A stretch of 64,000 nucleotides of DNA from Euglena gracilis (taxonomy: Eukaryota; Euglenida; Euglenophyceae; Euglenales). The stretch covers positions 15,147,805 to 15,211,804 of the forward strand of contig CP154954.1 of the NCBI GenBank assembly GCA_039621445.1. Direction: 5' to 3'. The notes under the pieces were generated by a model. The model was not told the DNA's origin. It saw only the letters and a list, made by a program, of their open reading frames with translations, and did no database searches. Below are positions 1-10,787 of this stretch, one piece after another (within the stretch, counting starts at the first letter, position 1; each line of letters starts with the position of its first letter). The translations under genes were made by a program, and so were the position numbers.

Positions 1-1
1 A

Positions 2-637
2 AAGGTAGAAAGCTACCGCCACACGGGAATGGCCCGTGAGTTCCATACAAACGCTGGGGCAATGCGCCTCGCCGTCGAGGAACACGCCAAGGTAAGAATG
101 CCTTACCTCTGGACCGATGGCGACTGGGAGACACAGGTTTACCCCCTGTTCTCCAAGCGTCAGCACGGCGGATACGCCTTGCCACTGTGGCCTCCTGAAG
201 AACACGATTTAGTGGACTTCAGAGGTTGGTTGGCGGCTGTATTACGGCCCCATACTGCAAGAGCTCGGACAGCGAAGTGGATGTATGACATCAACTTCAA
301 GCAGACCCCGGGGATGCCTCCGCAGGTGTCTGCGAATCACCCCCGGATGAATTACATCATCTGGCCGGTGATGCTGCCCAGAATTTTCTGGGAACAGCTC
401 CAACGGTACCTTCAGCACATTGCTGACCGTACCAGGGAGAAGCTGCCGGACAGTTGGATCAAGGACTGGGAGACCCCATCCTTTGATGTCAAAGATCCGG
501 AGCACAACACCATCCGGAGCGAATCAGCTCCGCAGCGTTCCCCACGCCAACTGGAGTTGGTTGAGGACCCATTAGGGGACCCTCAACACGACTATTGGCG
601 TGAGGTGCGCGAACGCCCAGCCGATAAAGGCAGGTGA
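2..637 (+). pseudogene. orfP, C-terminal part (unit A, copy A1), open at the window edge
   Basis: The reading frame is open from base 2, so the gene starts outside the window; the first ATG at 29 is internal by comparison with copy A3. It encodes the acidic and aromatic C-terminal part of orfP (WTDGDWETQVYPLFSKRQHGG region, then a Trp/Arg-rich stretch ending in HNTIRSE). In A1 and A3 the codon after RSE is TCA, so the frame runs on 41 residues to 637, whereas A2 and A4 have TAA there. No known domain is recognised here. The upstream Cys/His cluster seen in A2-A4 lies outside the window. Confidence 0.55.
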
Positions 638-739
638 GGTGGCTGTAAGCGCCAATGCGGCGTCTTTCAGAAACCTCGTCAGGTATTTGCCTGACACCCT
701 GTTCGGGTATTTGCCCGAACACCCCTTCGAAGACCCTTT

Positions 740-762
740 GCGGTATATATATTATATACCGC
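740..762 (+). repeat. Perfect 23-nt palindrome at the orfP/integrase junction (A1)
   Basis: GCGGTATATA, a TAT loop, then TATATACCGC. The same hairpin occurs at 36344-36366 and 43553-43575. The integrase-like reading frame begins right after it. Confidence 0.85.
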
Positions 763-1530
763 CCGAAAGGCAATGGTAGAGCCGAGGCAGCCGTGAAATC
801 CGTTGTCAATATGCTTCGCCTTTCACTGGCTGACTCGGGTAAGAATTGGTTATCCGTTCTTCATTGGTGTTTATTTTACATCAATACGTTGCCAGGGTTG
901 GTATTAGCACACTCACCGTACAAAATTGTTTTCGGACGAGACCCTCCGGCCATAAGGGATATCCCCTCGGAGAGACCCGCCCGAAGTAGTGTCAGCTGTG
1001 AAACGTGGTTTGCAGAAGTGGAATCACTCCGCCCTGCAGTCCAATCACGTGTCACAGAAATTCATTCCAACAAACGGAAATCGTTTTTACAAAACTTCAA
1101 CACACCCGTGTATAGTCCAGGTGACCGCGTGTGGGTACGGAATAGCCGCACCCGCATGCAATCTTCCAAGCTAGATCCTCTTTGGCTCGGCCCATGCGAA
1201 ATTTTGGAGAGATTAGGTAGTATCGGGCGATATAAAGTTGCCTTGCCCAACGGGATTTAGGACGTCCATATGGACGACTTCAAACCGTACCTAAGCCCCC
1301 CAGACGGAAAGACTATCACCTGCCTATATTTTAAGCCCCGTTCCAGATTACCTGAAACGGACGACTTTGTGGTCGATAAGATAATAGAGCACAAGGTCGA
1401 CAGGGGTGTGCACTACTGGAAAGTTTGCTGGAAAGGGTATGGGCCAGAGAGGACACTTGGGAGCCAGCATCCAGTTTTGTTGGACATATCCAGCAGTATT
1501 GGAAGCTGTGGAACAAGCGCAATAACATAG
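757..1530 (+). pseudogene. Ty3-type integrase C-terminal half plus chromodomain (A1), broken
   Basis: The frame starts at a P-x-GNGRAEAAVK motif, matching the end of a retroviral-type integrase core where the third catalytic acidic residue lies (NGxxE). It continues through the usual post-core region (FGRDPP; YSPGDRVWVRN; KLDPLWLGPCEI) and a chromodomain (DDFVVDKIIEHKV; HYWKVCWKGYGPE). The zinc domain and first two catalytic aspartates are absent, so it cannot be an active integrase. Two lesions shared with A3 are visible against A2: a TAG at 1258-1260 in place of GAG, and a one-base loss inside the chromodomain near 1447. Chromodomains of such integrases normally bind modified histones to steer integration. 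Confidence 0.85.
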
Positions 1531-1743
1531 ACATAAACATAAACACTTTCTGAAACGATTTCGTTTCGGAGAATGTGTGTGTTTTATGTGAATGTTTCGC
1601 GTTTATACCCCCCCCTGCACTCATCTTCTGTCTTTCTCACAGAGTTTTTGATTAGACAGAAGCCTTCTTTTTTCAGTGCACCAGCACTCAAAGCTACTGA
1701 CAAAAAGGTTTCCCTTCGCTGCAGTCGTCGTTCGGGTAGCATC

Positions 1744-2607
1744 ATGCTGCCTGGGCGCGGACCTGGACCAGGTCCACCATGGCCGCAGCCTCCTGGCGCT
1801 CCATACCCCCAGTACCCTCAGTATGCTGAGGCCCCGATTCCGGGTGCCCCACATGCTGAGAGTGTTTCAGCCCCGGTATTCGCCGCGGCTACCAGCAGCC
1901 GGTCCGCATATGCGTCACCAGATCCATCTGCCGTCCAGCAGCTGGCACCCCAGCCACCAGTGCAGCGCAGATTGCGCCTGCCCCCGTATGCGGGAGAGAT
2001 GATCTTCCGCACTACGGAGACTTTGGAGCGGGCGATGTGTATGTGCGCACACCCCCCAACGGATCCCTTTATGCAAGCCCTTTGGGATGCATACTGTGCT
2101 CAGTTGTTGGTGGTAACCAACACGCCTGTGGCTCAGTGGTGTCCCTGTGGTCAAGCCCTGATGACGGGGAGACAGTATTTCTCGTGGGCATCCGATTCCG
2201 GATTCAAGCCTGGCGAAACAATGATGGACCTTGGCGTGTATGTGCCGCCCATGCTGCAAACGCAGAGGACGGTGGGATCCCACACCGGGCATATGCGTGA
2301 GCATACGCCCCCACCGGTAGGTGAGGCTGTGCATGTCCCACCTGGGATGACGAGAATTTTTGCTCGCCCGCCCTCGCCGCAGCGAATGCCCCCGCGCGAG
2401 CAGCCAGCGGAGCAATTTGTCTCGCAGTACGCGACGCACGCGGATTACCCGCGCGGCGCACGCGTGCTCCCAGCCGGACAGTCGGACGTGCCCCCTGAGG
2501 CATACGTCCAACACATGTTCGTGCACTGGATGCCACAGGCATCACCGGTCTCCCCTGCCCCTGGCGTTGAGCCACGGCGGCTTGGAATCCATAGTGGTGG
2601 AGGATGA
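1744..2607 (+). CDS. orfQ1 (unit A, copy A1): proline-rich Cys/His protein, function unknown
   Basis: The ATG at 1744 opens a Pro/Gly-rich protein (MLPGRGPGPGPPWPQPP). The upstream frame is open to about 1573, but the MLPGRG start is shared by A1, A2 and A3 and follows a non-coding gap. A small Cys/His cluster (CMCAHPP, then DAYC, then WCPCG) could bind zinc. The end differs from A2: a 2-bp change near 2580 alters the last residues, so A1 ends GIHSGGG, whereas A2 reads VVEDEPPHSVAA. The position just after the preceding unit's chromodomain suggests the start of a gag-like polyprotein, but I recognise no family. Confidence 0.5.
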   Translation: MLPGRGPGPGPPWPQPPGAPYPQYPQYAEAPIPGAPHAESVSAPVFAAATSSRSAYASPDPSAVQQLAPQPPVQRRLRLPPYAGEMIFRTTETLERAMCMCAHPPTDPFMQALWDAYCAQLLVVTNTPVAQWCPCGQALMTGRQYFSWASDSGFKPGETMMDLGVYVPPMLQTQRTVGSHTGHMREHTPPPVGEAVHVPPGMTRIFARPPSPQRMPPREQPAEQFVSQYATHADYPRGARVLPAGQSDVPPEAYVQHMFVHWMPQASPVSPAPGVEPRRLGIHSGGG

Positions 2608-2698
2608 ACCTCCCCACAGTGTGGCAGCCTGACCGCCCAGTGCACCTCCTGTCCAGACCGGGGATATCCCCCGTCGGCAGGAGGCTCCCCACTACCAC

Positions 2699-3259
2699 AT
2701 GGCACCTCCGGGAACCGAGCAGGATGAGCTTGCTCGGCACTTCCTGCAGGAGCCAGTATTCGCGTCTGAAGAGCACCGGACGAGGTATTACGCCTCTCTG
2801 GCTGCCCTTCAGGGATACACCCCCTACCATCCGTACCAGCCGCAGCTGCGGGTGGCAACCCCGGTTTTACCCGGTGAGCCCCCGGCAGGTGTGGCAGTAT
2901 TACCTGCCACCCTGAAGCGCGACAGGGCTACGGAGAACCTTACCCCACAGCCCAGGCGACCCGAGCCAAGGGACGCGGAAGGCGGTGTGGCGAGGCAGGT
3001 GGAAGCCAGCCAGGATACCCCGACTGGACGACCACCGGCAGAGGCACAGGTGGCGATGAGCCGTCCTGTTGCCGCAATGCCACCGCCGATCCCTCCGGTA
3101 TGGAAGGAGCCGCGACCCCCTGCGTCGAAGCCAAGCCCACGCCAGGCTCCTAGCCAACGCCCAGCCACGCCATCACCGCGACGTGCAGCAGGTCGGCAAG
3201 ATCCCTCCCAAGAGATGGAATGGGAAGGAACCGAACCGACTGCGGCACCGAGCGCCTGA
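2699..3259 (+). CDS. orfQ2 (unit A, copy A1): proline-rich protein of unknown function
   Basis: ATG at 2699 is followed by 186 residues: an aromatic, Gln-rich start (HFLQEPVFASEEHRTRYYASL) and a long Pro/Ala/Arg-rich, probably disordered tail ending APSA. In A2, where the frame can be followed, it lies in the same frame as orfQ1 with one in-frame TGA between them. Beyond its own TGA another frame encodes an AK/GKGKGEG-rich tract ending in an acidic EEEEE run at about 3410, after which unit A is cut by X1. Sequence is nearly identical in A1, A2 and A3. Confidence 0.45.
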   Translation: MAPPGTEQDELARHFLQEPVFASEEHRTRYYASLAALQGYTPYHPYQPQLRVATPVLPGEPPAGVAVLPATLKRDRATENLTPQPRRPEPRDAEGGVARQVEASQDTPTGRPPAEAQVAMSRPVAAMPPPIPPVWKEPRPPASKPSPRQAPSQRPATPSPRRAAGRQDPSQEMEWEGTEPTAAPSA

Positions 3260-3277
3260 CCCTCTGGTATTCGCCAG

Positions 3278-3432
3278 ATGGGGAAGGACACTGGCAAGGC
3301 TGAGGGCAAAGGCAAAGGAGAAGGCAAAGGCGTTTGCCGGCAAAGGTAAGGGTGAGGGCAAAGGTGAGGGTAAAGGTAAGGGTACAGGACGTGAGGAGGA
3401 AGAAGAACCTGCGGAAGTCCTCTCGGACTTTG
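3278..3432 (+). repeat. Lys-Gly low-complexity tract (A1)
   Basis: GGCAAAGG/GGTAAGGG-type repeats encode AKAKEKAKAFAGKGKGEG-like peptide followed by a Glu run. Two of the three plus frames give Lys/Gly-rich peptide, so slippage here may explain the frame change seen between copies. It ends at the X1 junction. Confidence 0.7.
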
Positions 3433-5766
3433 CTCCCCTTTTTTCCCAGTCCCTTTTTCACCTTGAGTTTTCCCATCAGGTCCGCTGCCAGCTCCGCGTA
3501 TCCTGGGATGTAGGAGGAGTAGTAGTTGGTGAATCCCAGGAATGCGCGGAGGGCTGTGATGGTTTTCGGGTCTTCCCACTTTTCCAGGGCCATCAGTTTT
3601 CCTGGGGCTGGTCTCCGTTGTCCTCCCCCCAAGATGTGTCCGCAGAATTCCACTTCATGCACAAAAAACTTACATTTTTTTATGTCGGCTACGAGCAGCT
3701 GTTTCTTGAGTGCCTCCATGACTCTGCGGATGTCCTTGTCGTGCTGGAGGATTGTTGCCTCTTCCGTTCCCTGCCAAACTGTGCCTACGATGATGTCATC
3801 TACGTAGGGGTTGGCAATGTCTGCGACCTCCTCCAGGCTGTATTCAATGACCCTCTGGAAAATTGGGACTCCGTTTTTCATCCCCATCACCACTACTTTC
3901 CACTGCTTCGTTCCTCTTGGTGTACTACAGCAGGTGTAGGGTCGGGATTCCTTTCTCATGCGTACCTGATGGAAAGCATCCTTTAGGTCCAACACACTGT
4001 ACATTGCTCGTTGACCCTGTTGGACCAAGATGTCTTCGATGCGGGGGAGGGGGTTTGCGTCTGTCACCGTGGCCTCGTTCAGGGCCCTGAAATACACCAC
4101 CCCCCCTCCACTTTCCCCCTTTCTTGGCCACCACTAACGTGGGGCTGGACCAGTCACTTCTCCCATCCTCCACCTTTTCATCCCTGACCCACTCGTCGAC
4201 CATGTCCAGGAGTGCCTGTCGGCGTTCTCCGGTCATGTGGATGGGTCTTTGTTTTTTTGCCACCGTCCCAGGTTTGAGTTCTATTTTCCCGAAACCCAGT
4301 GGACCCCGTTCAGGGGGGTTTGGGTAGATCTTGTCCCTCAACACCACTCCCTCGTAGTCTTTACGCAGCTTTGCGACCAAATCTGTCACCCTGTCTCCCT
4401 CCACAGCCTGCCCTTCAGGTACGGCTATCACCCCCTGGACCCCCTGTGGGGCTTTGCGTTTTCTGGTTACCAGATGCTGGGCCAGATTTTCCAAAACTGT
4501 TTCGTCTTCAAACAAAAATTCTTCCGTTTCACCTGCTTCTGCTGGCACCTGCAGGTTCATGGCCCGCACTTTGCTGATTTTCTTCAAAATGTTTCTGTCA
4601 CCCTGTTCCCGTTCTCTTACTCCTTTCCAACTTGTCAGCAGGAGCAATGGTTCCCCTATCAGGGCCAGTGAATGTAGGTGTGGAAAAACCCCTAAGTGGT
4701 GTTGCTCCATCCAGGGATACCCCAAAATGGCATCCACCTGGATTGCCGCGTCGTGGAAGGTCCCCGTGGTTGTCCATTCCCTTGTGTTGTCTTGGTTGAA
4801 AATCTGGGCCGTGAATTTCAGTGTTAGTGTCGTTTCATGCAACCCTCCCCCCATCCGTGTGCCGTCGGCAGTGACGAGGGCCAAGGGGTGGTTTGACACC
4901 GTGAAGGCTCCTGGGGGTAGGAGGTCTTTTCTGATCAGGTTGGTTTGGTTTGTTTCACCATTCGGGCAGACCGCACGAATGCCAATCAGAAGTTGCTTGG
5001 ACTTCCCCCGTTTCACCACCTGTCCCAACAGTCGTTCCGATGCTGGCCCAAGCAACCGTTTTGGCAGGTGAACGTTTTCATGGTGCCTCCGTGGGATTTT
5101 TGGCTGTGCCGCAGGCTCTTGTGTGTTTTGTTCATCTTTCCAACCAGCCAAATCTTGGATCAGTTTCTCTGGAATTCGATACTTTTTGTTTCTGGAAATA
5201 CTCGTCGTGTTTGAGATTTTCACCCGGTGACCCTTCTGTCCTGGCATCAGGTTGGGACATGTTCTCCCATCACACAGCTTTCCCTGTATTTGCAGGATAT
5301 CTGGGCTGCCCCAGATTCGTGTTGGCTTTTTGTGCCCCCAGTCGGAGTATTGACAATAATCCACATCAACAAATGGATATGGTTTCACGTACTCCCTGTG
5401 TCTGAGGTACCCGTGTCTGGGATTTTCCCGCCACCATTTCTGCGGTCGCAGGAATTTCACGATCTCCAGGGCCTTTTTGGCCAATGCGTCCCCCTTCTCC
5501 AGTTGTCTTGGTCTGGTTGTGAGTGCCAGGCTGAATTCCGTACAGGGAACTCCACAGTCCACCGTGTGGAATTCCCCAGGTTTCAAAACTTTCTTGTAGT
5601 CCCACGTCAAGACATCCACCTGAAAATATGCCTGCCACTTGGGGTCCAGGTCCACTGTCACCACCTGAAACCCCATTTTTTTGTATGCTTGGCCCACCGA
5701 CTTGGTACCACAGAAAAGGTCCAGCATTTTCCGTTTCGGTTCTGCTGCACGGTCCAAAACGTTTTT
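3433..5766 (-). pseudogene. X1 pol: cytosine-5 methyltransferase, degenerate protease, reverse transcriptase (frameshifted)
   Basis: Right to left: a C5-MTase-type domain with motif I LDLFCG, a catalytic-type GVPCTEFS and ENPRHG (about residues 12, 72 and 111 from TTG 5757), ending with the KPTRIWG block; then a protease-like region retaining NLIRKDLL and VDAILGYPWM but lacking DTG; then a Ty3-type RT. An extra C in a C-run near 4100 shifts the frame inside RT (WRGGGVFQG instead of the X2 reading WRGVVYFRALNEA). RT then continues in another frame through YVDD to about 3433. No ATG opens this ORF; the same frame continues upstream through one TGA into the Dam-like domain. Confidence 0.85.
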
Positions 5767-6567
5767 TCACGGCAGGTCTGTTTTCCCCAGTGGCTGGTGT
5801 TCATCACCCCCCTCCTCTGTCTCCAAAGGTGGAACATGTTGCACCGTCCCGAAGTTGACCTTGGACGTTGAGTGTGGGGGGGTCATGTGCTGGTGGAAGC
5901 CCGTCAGGTAATCACAGCGTTCCGTGTACCCACACACCAGCAGCACCTCCACTGGCCACTGTGTTTCCCTGCAACCCTTGTCGATCCTGCCAAAAAAATT
6001 GGTTTTTGCGGGAAAAGTCATGGACATGAGGGTCAGTTTTCTGGCCTGTGGGTACCAAACTCGGTGTTTCCACTGAGGCACCACCAAAACTGCGTGGGCC
6101 TGGTCTGTCTGAATTTTTTTGATCACCTGTGGGATTTTGTCGAACGGGGGGTTGATCCACAGGAGGCTGCCCTGCCAATTTTTTTGGAAGGCATCTGTGC
6201 CGTGTGGGCTGCCTGGTCCCCACCAACGCGGGAACCGCTTGTCCTGTTCTGTGGCGAAGGCATCCACCTGTGGTTGCAAACCGACATGTGAGATGATCTT
6301 TTTCACAAAACTGTCCTGCACATAGTACTGGTTGGTGATCCAACGGGAGGCTGCCCGCCCAAATCTGCAGCAAGCCTCCTCCCGTGGCACCTGAGTCTTT
6401 GTGTTTTGTCTTTGTCTGTTTTGTGCTTTCTGGTCTGAACCCCTGGCTCCCTTACCTCCCTCCGTTCGCTGTTTATGCTGTGGTAATGGCTCCTTTCTGT
6501 CCCCCTGTTCGGTTTGTTTTCTCAGAGAGTCGCCCCTCTCGTCCCCTCCCTCCATACCGCAGCTGCT
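5767..6567 (-). CDS. X1 pol: Dam-like adenine-methyltransferase-type domain
   Basis: After a charged, Gln/Arg/Lys-rich start (ATG 6555), residues 77-210 carry YYVQDSFVKKI, VDAFATEQ, a DAFQKNW block and LLWINPPF at about 133-138, followed by LVVPQWKHRVWYP. The NPPF tetrapeptide corresponds to the catalytic motif of N6-adenine methyltransferases, and Dam-like domains of this style are known from DIRS and some Ty3 retroelements. Activity is not shown. It is in the same frame as gag2 upstream and C5-MTase downstream, separated from each by a single TGA that is also present in X2. A structural role beside RT cannot be excluded. Confidence 0.7.
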   Translation of the reverse strand, partial: SSCGMEGGDERGDSLRKQTEQGDRKEPLPQHKQRTEGGKGARGSDQKAQNRQRQNTKTQVPREEACCRFGRAASRWITNQYYVQDSFVKKIISHVGLQPQVDAFATEQDKRFPRWWGPGSPHGTDAFQKNWQGSLLWINPPFDKIPQVIKKIQTDQAHAVLVVPQWKHRVWYPQARKLTLMSMTFPAKTNFFGRIDKGCRETQWPVEVLLVCGYTERCDYLTGFHQHMTPPHSTSKVNFGTVQHVPPLETEEGGDEHQPLGKTDLP

Positions 6568-9500
6568 TCACTTCTGCCCCTGGGCAGCAACCTGCTGTCC
6601 AGTCTGTGGTGCTGCTGTTTTCTGTGTCCACCGCGGTGGCTGTGGACACTCCCGTTTGAAATGTCCCGGCTGTTCACAGTTGTAACACCGTCCGTCATCT
6701 GGAGGTGGCCCGTACCTGGGCTGTCCGGTTGTCCCGGAGTTCTGTGTCGACTGCCAGGACGGTTGTCCTTTTCCTGAATTTCCCTTCCCGCTCCCCTTCC
6801 CAGACCCTTTTCCCTTGCCTTGGTCAGGATGCGAACCCTGTCCCTTGCCTTTTCCTTTCCCCTTGCTGTAATCCACAGTGGTCCAGCCTGCCCAGCTTTG
6901 GCCCTGATTTTGACTCTGTCCCTGATTGTAGGGGGCTGGGGGCTGGGGTTGTGGGGCACCCGAAGGCTGCCTTTCATTTTCCGGAGTCGGTGGTCTGGGT
7001 TTTCGGGAATTGGAACGGGACCGGGCAGGTGGGGGCGTTTTGCTTCTGGGTCGAGAAGAATTGTTTTCTTTCACCTCCCGGACATACCCCCTTTTGTCAC
7101 TGGATCTTGATCGATGTTCCCGTGGCTGGTTCTGCCACCCCCCGAAATTTTTTCCGAACGTGTCAGATTGTTCCTGACATCTCAGTTCTGTTTCCACCTT
7201 TGCAAACATCTCCTCCAGGGACAGCTTTGTTTGTACCACTGTGAATCTGGGTTGGTGTCCTGAGGCCAGGGCTGTGCCGTTCTTCATCATCAGCAGCTGG
7301 GACGCCCTGCTGCCGTTCAGGCTGATGATGAAATCAGTTCCGTCGGTTGTCACGAGGAACCTTTCGTCAGCCCCAAGTGTGGCTGCCACCAGTCTTGTTA
7401 CGTCTTCCCTGGTTGCGTCTGGGACCCCAGGTACGTTTGTCAGCCCCTTCAATTTCAGAGTGGGTCTGTCTTGGTTACTCCTGTCTTGTTCACGAATGCA
7501 GTTTCTGCGCATCATTTCGGGCATCCGTTCAGCGACCAATGCATACGCATCGTCTGTGGAGGGGTGTTCCAACCGACTGTAGAGCAGTTTGAAGCGTGCT
7601 TCAAACTCCCTCCATGCCCCCAGAGTCAGTTTTCCATCGTACCTGGGTTTCAGGTTTTTCAGCTCCTCCTTTATTGCCAGCTGGGTGTCCCCTTCGTACT
7701 TTTGGCAGAGCCAATTCCAAAATTCCTGATACCTGATTTTTTCCCCCCGTTCTTGTCGTCGCTGGAGCTCCAGCCGGCCCGTCTCGTCTAGGCTTCCCTC
7801 CAAAATTGTTAGTTTCATGTCATCTGTGAGGGGTCCCTGTCCAGCTGACAATCGGTTCAGGTAGATGGGAAATTTCACAGAAAAATCTGCAAAATTTCCT
7901 TGGACGAGCGGTCTGACCAGGTCTTTTGTCATGGCTGCACCCACTGGTCCCATCATCAGCCCAATGGAGGGGGCAGCCTGTGCTGCCACTGGGGCGACAA
8001 CCGTTTCTGCCCCCACATGAAAAATGGGTGTGTATGTGCTGCCGAATTGGGGACCTGCTGTGTTTTGTGGCCCTGGGTTTTTCTTCTGTCACCCATGTGA
8101 ACAGATCCCGCGTTCGTGGCTGTGAGATCTGGCTGGGACCTGTGTTTTCCCGTTGCTGACCCTGCTGTTGCATCATGTTTTTGATTTCCAACAGTTCCCT
8201 CTCCAGTCGCTGCTGGTGTTCCAGCATTGGGTCTGTCGGTTTCGGTCGAGGTTGAAAAGGTTGGGCGTCGGCTGAAAGTTCAAACACAGGTTGGGGTTTG
8301 GGGGGTTGGGTCTTTGACACGGGGGAGTCCTGTCGGATTGAAAGTTTTTTAAATTCTTCTTGTACCGTTTGCACCATTAGGGTTTTTAGGTCAGGGAGGT
8401 CCCAACCCACACCTGGCACAGGTTCTCGGGGTCCTCGGGTCCCCTCCCGGAGCTGTCCTGGGGGTCCTCGGGTCCCCTCCCTGGGCTGTGTTAGGGGGCT
8501 TTGGGGCCCCCAGCCCCCCGTTGGGGTCACTGGCTGTGGGGCCGAGGCTGCTGGCTGTGGGGCTGGGGCCGCTGGCTGGGGTCCCCCCAACCCCATCAGT
8601 TCTGCCCAAGCCTCCGGCTGGGGCCCAGATGCCAGCCCCTGCCCCGTGATGGCTGTGGCTGGGCCTGGGCTTCGCTGCCTTGCTGCAGCAGTTGGCTGGG
8701 GTTCTTGGGTTTGCCCCTTCCCGCTTGGCGGTTCTGTTGTCCGTCTGGACAACTGCCCCACTGGCCCAGGGGCTGGGGTTTCTGGGGTTTTCCCCATCCC
8801 CTGTTGCCGCCGGTCGCTGAGAGAGCTAGAGGCTGCTGAGAAAGAATAAGATTGAGATTTTTCAAAACTTTCTTTTGTCTTTTGTGTCAGTTCAGTCAAT
8901 TCATTTAATCTTTTTTCGGTGGCCTCCCATTTCGTTTGCCACAGTTGGTTCTGACTGTGGAACTCGGCAGTCAGCGATCTACACTGCTGCTGCCAAATTC
9001 CAGAGTCTTGCGCTTCTTTCAGTGTTGTTCGTGTAGTGAGGTCTGTCAGCTGTGCCTCCAACCGTCCCACCTTGTTTACCATCTGTCCCAGTGTGGATGA
9101 CATGTCGATCAACCTGGCCTGGTCACTGGCTTCCTGCGACCCAGTCTTGAAAACCCCCTTTTGCAATTCGCCCAGTACCCTCCTGAATGTCTGGGCCGAT
9201 TCCTCCACCTTGTGTCCCAGCCCGGTCATTTCCTGGTTCAGGCGGGCAAATCTTCTTTTGTTGTCGTCGTTTGAGGCCAGGGTGTCCAGACGTCTGGTCA
9301 AAATGGCCATTTCCTGTGAAAGCTTAGTCATCCGCTGTTCCAATGTTTGATCCTGTTGTCCCTCCGACAGTTGTTCCACCCTTGCGTTCAGCCCTTTCAT
9401 TGCCTTGGTAAAATGTTCTTGTGTTTGTTGAACCCTGTGGTTCAGTTCCTTCAGCGTCTCGTCACAGTTGCCTGCCAGTGTCCCTACCTGGCGTTCTGTC

Positions 9501-10029
9501 TCTGCCTCCCGTGATTTCACCTCCCGTTGACTTTCAGCCAACCCAGCCATTGTCTGTTCGACCCGCTGCATCCGCATCTGCAATTATTGAAGCACCTGCT
9601 CGTTTTGTTTCTGCTGGCCGAGTAATCCTATGAGGTGTTGCCCCTGGGTCTGTGTGCTTCCCCCTGCCACTTGCAGCAAACCCTGGAACCAGTTAGTTTT
9701 TTCGTCCAGCAGCCCAGCCATCACCTTCAGGTCCCGAATCTGTTGTCCCAGGTTCTCAAAGTGTCCCTGGTACAGTCTGTTTTGATTCGTCACCATCCCC
9801 TCCAAGTTTTCAGTTACCGTGGCCAGGTTTGTGGACAGCTCTTCATATCCGCCGTCTGTTCGCCACACCAACCCTTCTGTCCGTTCCCCCTGTGTAATCA
9901 GCTGCTGTTCCAAGCGTGTAAACTGTAGTTCTGTGTGTTTTGAAGTCGTTGTATCACCTCTGTGGTTTTCTGGTTCACAAACTCAGTGGCTCGCCTGAAA
10001 GTTTGCAATTCCTGCTGGAATTCCGTCAT
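6568..10029 (-). pseudogene. X1 gag2 with CCHC zinc knuckle, broken
   Basis: Homologue of the intact 1153-aa X2 gene. Visible lesions against X2 are a one-base loss near 9948, GAA to TAA at about 9586 (LQ*LQ for LQELQ), and an extra T near 8088. Order of features: coiled coil, Gln/Pro-rich linker, a capsid-like helical region (LVRPLVQGNFADFSVKF to FEARFKLLYSRLEHP), a KGKGKG tract, and the knuckle CYNCEQPGHFKREC near the C-terminus. It would form the RNA-binding particle protein. Its start codon overlaps the gag1 stop as ATGA. Confidence 0.85.
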
Positions 10030-10787
10030 GTTCTGTACGAAACTGGACCACCAGTTTGTGTCGGCGAACCAGTCGTAATGTTCTGGTCCGCCTCAGATTC
10101 CTCCACCCCTGCACCGTTGACCTGGAAGTGGTCTTCGTTCGGGCTCTGTCTTGCCGCTTCCAGGCTCAACAGTTGGTTCTGAGTGTCTGTGCTGGGTTCT
10201 GGGTGGAATGTGAGCTGCAGTGGCTGTGTTTCCTGGTAGATGTCTCCCAGTTCGTCGTCTTCGGCGTCCGTGAACTGTGTCGTCCCTGTTTCCTCCTGAG
10301 TCCTGGGGTTCTGTTCCCCATCTTGTTCCATTTCAACCATCGCAATTGTCATCTGCGACAATTGTGCAATGTCAACGTCGCACCCCAGGGTCCTGGCCAT
10401 GTCTGTGGTCGTTTCTGTGTCGTATTCCCATTGTTCAGGTTCCTGGTTCCATTGCAAGTTTTCTGGGGCGGTCATTGTGAATTCTGTCATTGTGATTCCT
10501 GTTGCTGGGGCATTGAAATGGACATCTGTCTCTGAACCAGCCGACCTAGCGACGGCTGATGAGACAGATTCCTGTGGTTCTGTGGTATTTTCCTGTTGTT
10601 CAGTCCAGCCGCCTTCGGGGGAACTGAAAATGGGCAAAAACCCTCTGCTACCATTTGTACGGGATAACCCCCTTTGCTGCTCCGCTTGTTCCAGGTCCGT
10701 GGGGTTTCCCTGTCCCCGCGTAGGATCGATTACCCTGCCCAGTTGAATTTCAATTCCCCGCGCGGCCTTTGTTAAAAATTGTTTCAT
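10026..10787 (-). CDS. X1 gag1: acidic N-terminal ORF
   Basis: ATG 10787 opens a 253-residue acidic, Gln/Thr-rich protein with no recognised domain. It is nearly identical to X2 gag1. Its first part shares a DPTR followed by a GSRGF motif with fragment W. The stop TGA overlaps the gag2 start (ATGA), so gag2 could be translated by termination-reinitiation or a frameshift. It is the most upstream ORF of X and lies about 570 bp inside the element's right boundary. Confidence 0.7.
   Translation of the reverse strand: MKQFLTKAARGIEIQLGRVIDPTRGQGNPTDLEQAEQQRGLSRTNGSRGFLPIFSSPEGGWTEQQENTTEPQESVSSAVARSAGSETDVHFNAPATGITMTEFTMTAPENLQWNQEPEQWEYDTETTTDMARTLGCDVDIAQLSQMTIAMVEMEQDGEQNPRTQEETGTTQFTDAEDDELGDIYQETQPLQLTFHPEPSTDTQNQLLSLEAARQSPNEDHFQVNGAGVEESEADQNITTGSPTQTGGPVSYRT

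Larger units (their letters stand above)
1..3432 (+). mobile_element. Unit A, copy A1 (first part), interrupted by X1
   Basis: This is the first of four copies of a chimeric repeat called unit A here. From left to right it holds the end of a Cys-rich polyprotein (orfP), an integrase tail with a chromodomain, and the start of another proline-rich polyprotein (orfQ). It matches 42814-46350 almost base for base and matches copy A2 (35611-38965) slightly less well. At 3433 it is cut by the minus-strand element X1 and it resumes at 11360. Element status is inferred from the repeated structure and the integrase fragment; no LTR was identified. Confidence 0.7.

Noticed and set aside
2204-2858. Long minus-strand ORFs opposite orfQ in A1, A2 and A3
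   Set aside because: GC-rich DNA keeps all frames open. The plus-strand frame is shared as homologous copies with Cys/His pattern, while the minus frames have no domain and break at the same lesions.
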